Assembly (NCBI GenBank): GCA_944391815.1
Contig: CALXUV010000002.1
Location: 27,441-91,440, forward strand
DNA from: an uncultured Clostridia bacterium
GTDB taxonomy: Bacteria > Bacillota > Clostridia > Oscillospirales > CAG-272
Length of the DNA: 64,000 nt
Reading direction: 5' to 3'
Shown here: piece after piece, positions 61,703-64,000 of the stretch
Position numbering within the stretch: the first letter of the stretch is position 1
How the letters are laid out: each line of letters opens with the position of its first letter
Made by a program: the position numbers and the translations under genes
The notes under the pieces: generated by a model
Seen by the model: the letters and a program-made list of their open reading frames with translations, nothing else
The model's database searches: none
What the model was told of the DNA's origin: nothing

Positions 61703-62058
61703 ATTTTCCTGAAAAACGGGCATTGACTTTTGATTAAAGCGGAACTTTTTTATCTGAAAAACCTGAATTATCACATGAAAACAAAGTCCGTTTTAAGCTC
61801 ATATATCAATTAAACCGGACTTTAACGTCCGGTTTTTTGTTTTATATGAAAGCTTTAAATGGTGTAAATTATAACAAAATACAGCTGGTTTTCGGTTGTT
61901 TTTAACAAAAATACTGCAATTATGTAAAATATATAGCCCGTGATCAAGTGTCGGTTCATGTTTTTTCTATAAAAGAACAGCAAAGTGTTTTCCGGTTTTA
62001 ATTTCTGTAAATAGAAATCTGACACTTTGATGTTTTGTAAATCAAAGTATTAAGCACT
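61703..62058 (+). other. Intergenic region after the Gfo/Idh gene
   Basis: A 356-base gap. It has the terminator at 61814-61838 and, just before the next small open frame, two perfect hairpins: ATTTCT/AGAAAT (62001-62018) and ACTTTGAT/ATCAAAGT (62024-62048). The rest is very AT-rich. Confidence 0.5.
61814..61838 (+). terminator. Intrinsic terminator after the Gfo/Idh gene
   Basis: ACCGGAC (61814-61820) pairs perfectly with GTCCGGT (61827-61833), 6-base loop, then five further T. Confidence 0.88.
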
Positions 62059-62268
62059 ATGATCAAAGGAATATTTTTTATTAAAAGTATTTTATCTGCA
62101 TTTTATTTCGGCAGATTTGGTAAAGGTCTGTGGATATTCGACTGGACGGCTGAGGAGATAAAGCAACATTTCAGAGAGTTAAGACCGGAGGGACTTATTT
62201 TTGAAGTCGGGACAAAAAACGTAAAAGAAGCGGAAGAGCTTGTCCGATATGTAAAAAATCATATGTGA
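62059..62268 (+). CDS. Hypothetical short protein (69 residues)
   Basis: Open frame MIKGIFFIKSILSAFYFGRFGKGLWIFDWTAEEIKQHFRELRPEG, ending EEAEELVRYVKNHM. The N-terminus has a hydrophobic stretch; the C-terminus looks like a folded helical end. No ribosome site precedes it; two hairpins lie directly upstream. It could be the remnant of a larger gene. I do not recognise a family. Confidence 0.35.
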   Translation: MIKGIFFIKSILSAFYFGRFGKGLWIFDWTAEEIKQHFRELRPEGLIFEVGTKNVKEAEELVRYVKNHM

Positions 62269-62724
62269 GTGTTTTCACTGTTGTTTCGTTATTAAACTAC
62301 ATAAAAACCGCTTGCTTTCCGATTCGTTTTTTTAAGTCACGGATTTTTTACACGCAACTTTCCGAACCTGATATCGTGCTACACGGTTTTGCGGAATTTA
62401 CAGCTGTGAACTGTGTTGAGAGCTTGTAAAATTTCTGCACTTCAAGCGAAGATTACATATGTTAATTGTTTCTGAGATCTGAGTCCGGCTTGACTTATGT
62501 TAATGCTTCTGAGCTTCAAGTACGGCTTGACTTAAAGTGGTGTTCGGGAACGCTTTTCCTTTAGCGGCGCTGATAGCTGTATTCAGGCTGAATCTGGCAC
62601 GAGACGTATATTTATCACTTGAATAAGAGTTACTCTCATTAAATAGGGATAGGAAACATGAGTGAAAAATGATATAATGAGAATATCAAATTTAGATTTA
62701 GAGATGTAGTGAGATAGAAGGAAA
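62269..62724 (+). other. Intergenic region upstream of the GNAT gene
   Basis: A 456-base gap with a tandem repeat (62458-62532) and a -10-like TATAAT at 62673-62678 (no good -35) that may drive the GNAT gene. Nothing else is recognised. Confidence 0.45.
62458..62532 (+). repeat. Imperfect tandem duplication, period 38
   Basis: TATGTTAATTGTTTCTGAG (62458) and TATGTTAATGCTTCTGAG (62496) begin two units, each ending with CGGCTTGACTT. Confidence 0.72.
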
Positions 62725-63270
62725 ATGGAGAATAATAGTTTGCTAAAATATAGGACTTTATGTGCAGAAGAAATTTGCCGGGAGCTGTTCAAGGATTTCA
62801 TCCGACATCAAATGGTTACAAAATGTTGGCGCAAAGAAAATGGCAAGTGGATAATCAAAGACGCTCCTTTTATTGACGATTGGACAGAAAAGGATTATCA
62901 AATTTTAATTTTCGGCCTAAAAAATACAATCATTTCTAACGGCTTTGTTTATGCTGCATTTTATGATGGGAAATTGAAAGGCTTTGTTTCAGTAGAACCG
63001 GAAATATTTGGTGGTGAACAAAGATATTGCGACTTGTCCGGTATCCATGTATCGGAGGATATGAGAAATAAGGGAATCGGAAAAACACTTTTTCTGGTGG
63101 CAAAAGAATGGGCTAAACAAAAAGGAGCTAAAAAACTCTATATATCTGCACACTCAGCCGTTGAAAGCCAAGCCTTTTATAAATCAATGGGATGTGTTGA
63201 AGCAGAAGTTTATAATCAAAAACATGTCGAAGATGAACCGTATGATTGTCAATTAGAGTGCAGTCTTTAG
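62725..63270 (+). CDS. GNAT-family N-acetyltransferase
   Basis: A 181-residue acetyltransferase. The acetyl-CoA motif A is SGIHVSEDMRNKGIGKTLFLVAKEWAKQKGAKKLYISAHSAVESQAFYKSMGC, with RNKGIG the pyrophosphate loop. It resembles members acting on small amines or antibiotics, but the substrate is unknown. Third-codon positions are clearly richer in A and T than in the pcrA or dnaX genes nearby, so it is probably acquired. AGAAGGAAA lies just before the ATG. Confidence 0.82.
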   Translation: MENNSLLKYRTLCAEEICRELFKDFIRHQMVTKCWRKENGKWIIKDAPFIDDWTEKDYQILIFGLKNTIISNGFVYAAFYDGKLKGFVSVEPEIFGGEQRYCDLSGIHVSEDMRNKGIGKTLFLVAKEWAKQKGAKKLYISAHSAVESQAFYKSMGCVEAEVYNQKHVEDEPYDCQLECSL

Positions 63271-63384
63271 GCGGCAGGATTCAGTATATAAATAGGTGTT
63301 TTAAAAATATGAAAATTATGGGGATTGTAAAAAAATAAGAAACAGTATCGCTTTCTTTTGCTTTTAGCAGACGAGTAGGAAAAT

Positions 63385-63545
63385 ATGATAAACAGATATA
63401 TTAAAAATGGTACTATGTATGTGCTTAATGATAATGAAGTAAAAGCAGAATGTATCATAACTGATGAGGGGAACAATATTCTTGAGATTAAAATATTGCC
63501 ACAGTTCCAAAATATCGCAGAAAGGGATATGGAAAGGGCGTGCAA
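63385..63545 (+). pseudogene. Second GNAT acetyltransferase, frameshifted remnant
   Basis: The frame from ATG 63385 reads INRYIKNGTMYVLNDNEVKAECIITDEGNNILEIK, a normal GNAT N-terminus, then goes out of frame at the AAAA run near 63488. In the next frame the protein continues NIATVPKYRRKGYGKGVQN, the motif A of GNAT enzymes (RRKGYG), until a stop at about 63550. One base is missing in the A run. The C-terminal half is absent; GC-rich repeats begin 35 bases later. Confidence 0.78.
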
Positions 63546-63584
63546 AATTAGCGGAGAAATTACAAAATATTTGCATAACACGCG

Positions 63585-63891
63585 GTAGGGGCGAACTGCG
63601 TTCGCCCGCGGGTGTTCACAGAACGCCCCTGGGTAATAAAAATTAAACCGCAGAAAACAAAGATTCACCCCGACAGATTTTTTAAGTAGGGGCGAACTGC
63701 GTTCGCCCGCGGGCGTTCACAGAACGCCCCTACGGGCAATAAAAATTAAACCGCAGAAAACAAAGATTCACCCCGACAAATTTTTTAAGTAGGGGCGAAC
63801 TGTGTTCGCCCGCGGGAGACCGCAGGTCTCCCCTACGGATAATCAAAAGTTGATACGCAGAAAACAAATAGATCCCCGACAGATTTTTTAA
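63585..63891 (+). repeat. Three tandem copies of a 101-103 base unit with a GC-rich palindromic head
   Basis: Each unit starts GTAGGGGCGAACTG, then GTTCGCCCGCGGG, and (units 1 and 2) GTTCACAGAACGCCCC, followed by an AT-rich tail containing CGCAGAAAACAAAGATT and CCCCGACAGATTTTTTAAG. Copies begin at 63585, 63686 and 63789. In unit 3 the second half of the palindrome is AGACCGCAGGTCTCCCC instead. The head is of a type I recall as dispersed in gut Firmicutes genomes; this is not verified. Confidence 0.92.
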
Positions 63892-63902
63892 GTCTGCCGG
63901 GG
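63874..63902 (-). terminator. Hairpin after the minus-strand partial gene
   Basis: On the minus strand CCCCGGCAGA pairs with TCTGTCGGGG (one G-U) around a 9-base loop, followed by ATCTATTTGTTTT. It begins six bases after the stop of the partial gene. Its sequence is the tail of the tandem repeat unit. Confidence 0.65.
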
Positions 63903-63907
63903 GTTGC

Positions 63908-64000
63908 TTATTCATTTTCAGAATTAAATAAATACATATCAATATCTATTTGCGTTCTTGTAGCATGACAAAAATCAATGACATCAAGAGGTGGCGCAAG
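63908..64000 (-). CDS. C-terminal end of an unknown protein (5' end outside window)
   Basis: The minus strand is open from the window edge to TAA (63910-63908) and reads LAPPLDVIDFCHATRTQID then IDMYLFNSENE, a plausible protein terminus of 30 residues. No family is recognised. The hairpin at 63874-63902 follows directly. Confidence 0.55.
   Translation of the reverse strand, partial: LAPPLDVIDFCHATRTQIDIDMYLFNSENE

Noticed and set aside
63464-63646. 60-codon plus-strand frame across the GNAT remnant and repeat
   Set aside because: Its first part is the shifted GNAT segment and the rest is repeat DNA.

Overview
The window is a contiguous piece of chromosome from a low-to-mid GC, spore-forming, anaerobic Firmicute, most likely a gut Clostridium of the Oscillospirales/Ruminococcaceae type. 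This is inferred from a germination protease (gpr), a one-polypeptide pyruvate:ferredoxin oxidoreductase, a large Alu-containing SRP RNA upstream of dnaX, the TIGR03960/DUF2344 pair, DUF421/DUF4363, DUF4364, a DnaD-DnaC pair, and strong TTGACA/TATAAT promoters. The start (1-236) completes an anaerobic ribonucleotide reductase activase gene (nrdG), followed by dut and two small metabolic genes.

Layout. 0.5-3.5 kb: dut, HAD phosphatase, DUF523, an SPFH-like protein. 3.7-10.7 kb: branched-chain amino acid genes ilvB-ilvN-ilvC, a hairpin terminator/attenuator, ilvD, ilvE and a coupled isochorismatase-like hydrolase. 11-17.3 kb: gpr and a small membrane protein on the minus strand, then an oligopeptide-binding lipoprotein, DUF4364, a SigH-like sigma factor and a double zinc-ribbon protein behind a leader that looks structured. 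17.3-25.3 kb: rlmB, an 865-residue membrane protein that looks like a catalytically dead P1B-type ATPase, the radical SAM/DUF2344 pair, and DUF421/DUF4363. 25.4-35.9 kb: pyruvate:ferredoxin oxidoreductase, a four-gene Gld-type ABC system, and a PpiC lipoprotein. 36-40 kb: a flotillin-like SPFH gene behind a riboswitch-like leader with terminator, and two head-to-head decaying genes (GH4 glycosidase and a URO-D-type protein). 40.3-52.5 kb, all minus strand: ROK kinase, DnaC, DnaD, a Rex-like protein, isocitrate dehydrogenase, tsaD-rimI-phosphatase, dCMP deaminase and galU. 52.7-61.7 kb, plus strand: DUF4358 lipoprotein, SRP RNA, dnaX-ybaB-recR, pcrA, a sugar kinase and a Gfo/Idh/MocA dehydrogenase. 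61.8-64 kb is AT-rich and accessory: a GNAT acetyltransferase, a frameshifted GNAT remnant, a dispersed GC-rich repeat in three tandem copies and the end of an unknown minus-strand gene.

How it works together. The core is ordinary housekeeping: amino acid synthesis, fermentation, nucleotide pool sanitation (NrdG, Dut, dCMP deaminase), replication and repair. No rRNA, tRNA, CRISPR, prophage or insertion sequence was seen. The unusual parts are (1) at least nine imperfect tandem duplications of 22-125 bp in intergenic DNA, several of which copy the end or start of the neighbouring gene; (2) the P-type-ATPase-like protein without catalytic motifs; (3) a Rex-family protein that lost the glycine-rich NAD(H) signature, placed between icd and dnaD-dnaC; (4) two candidate structured RNA leaders; (5) paired pseudogenes whose shared divergent promoter was deleted. 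All family calls are by reading the translated sequences; no search was run.
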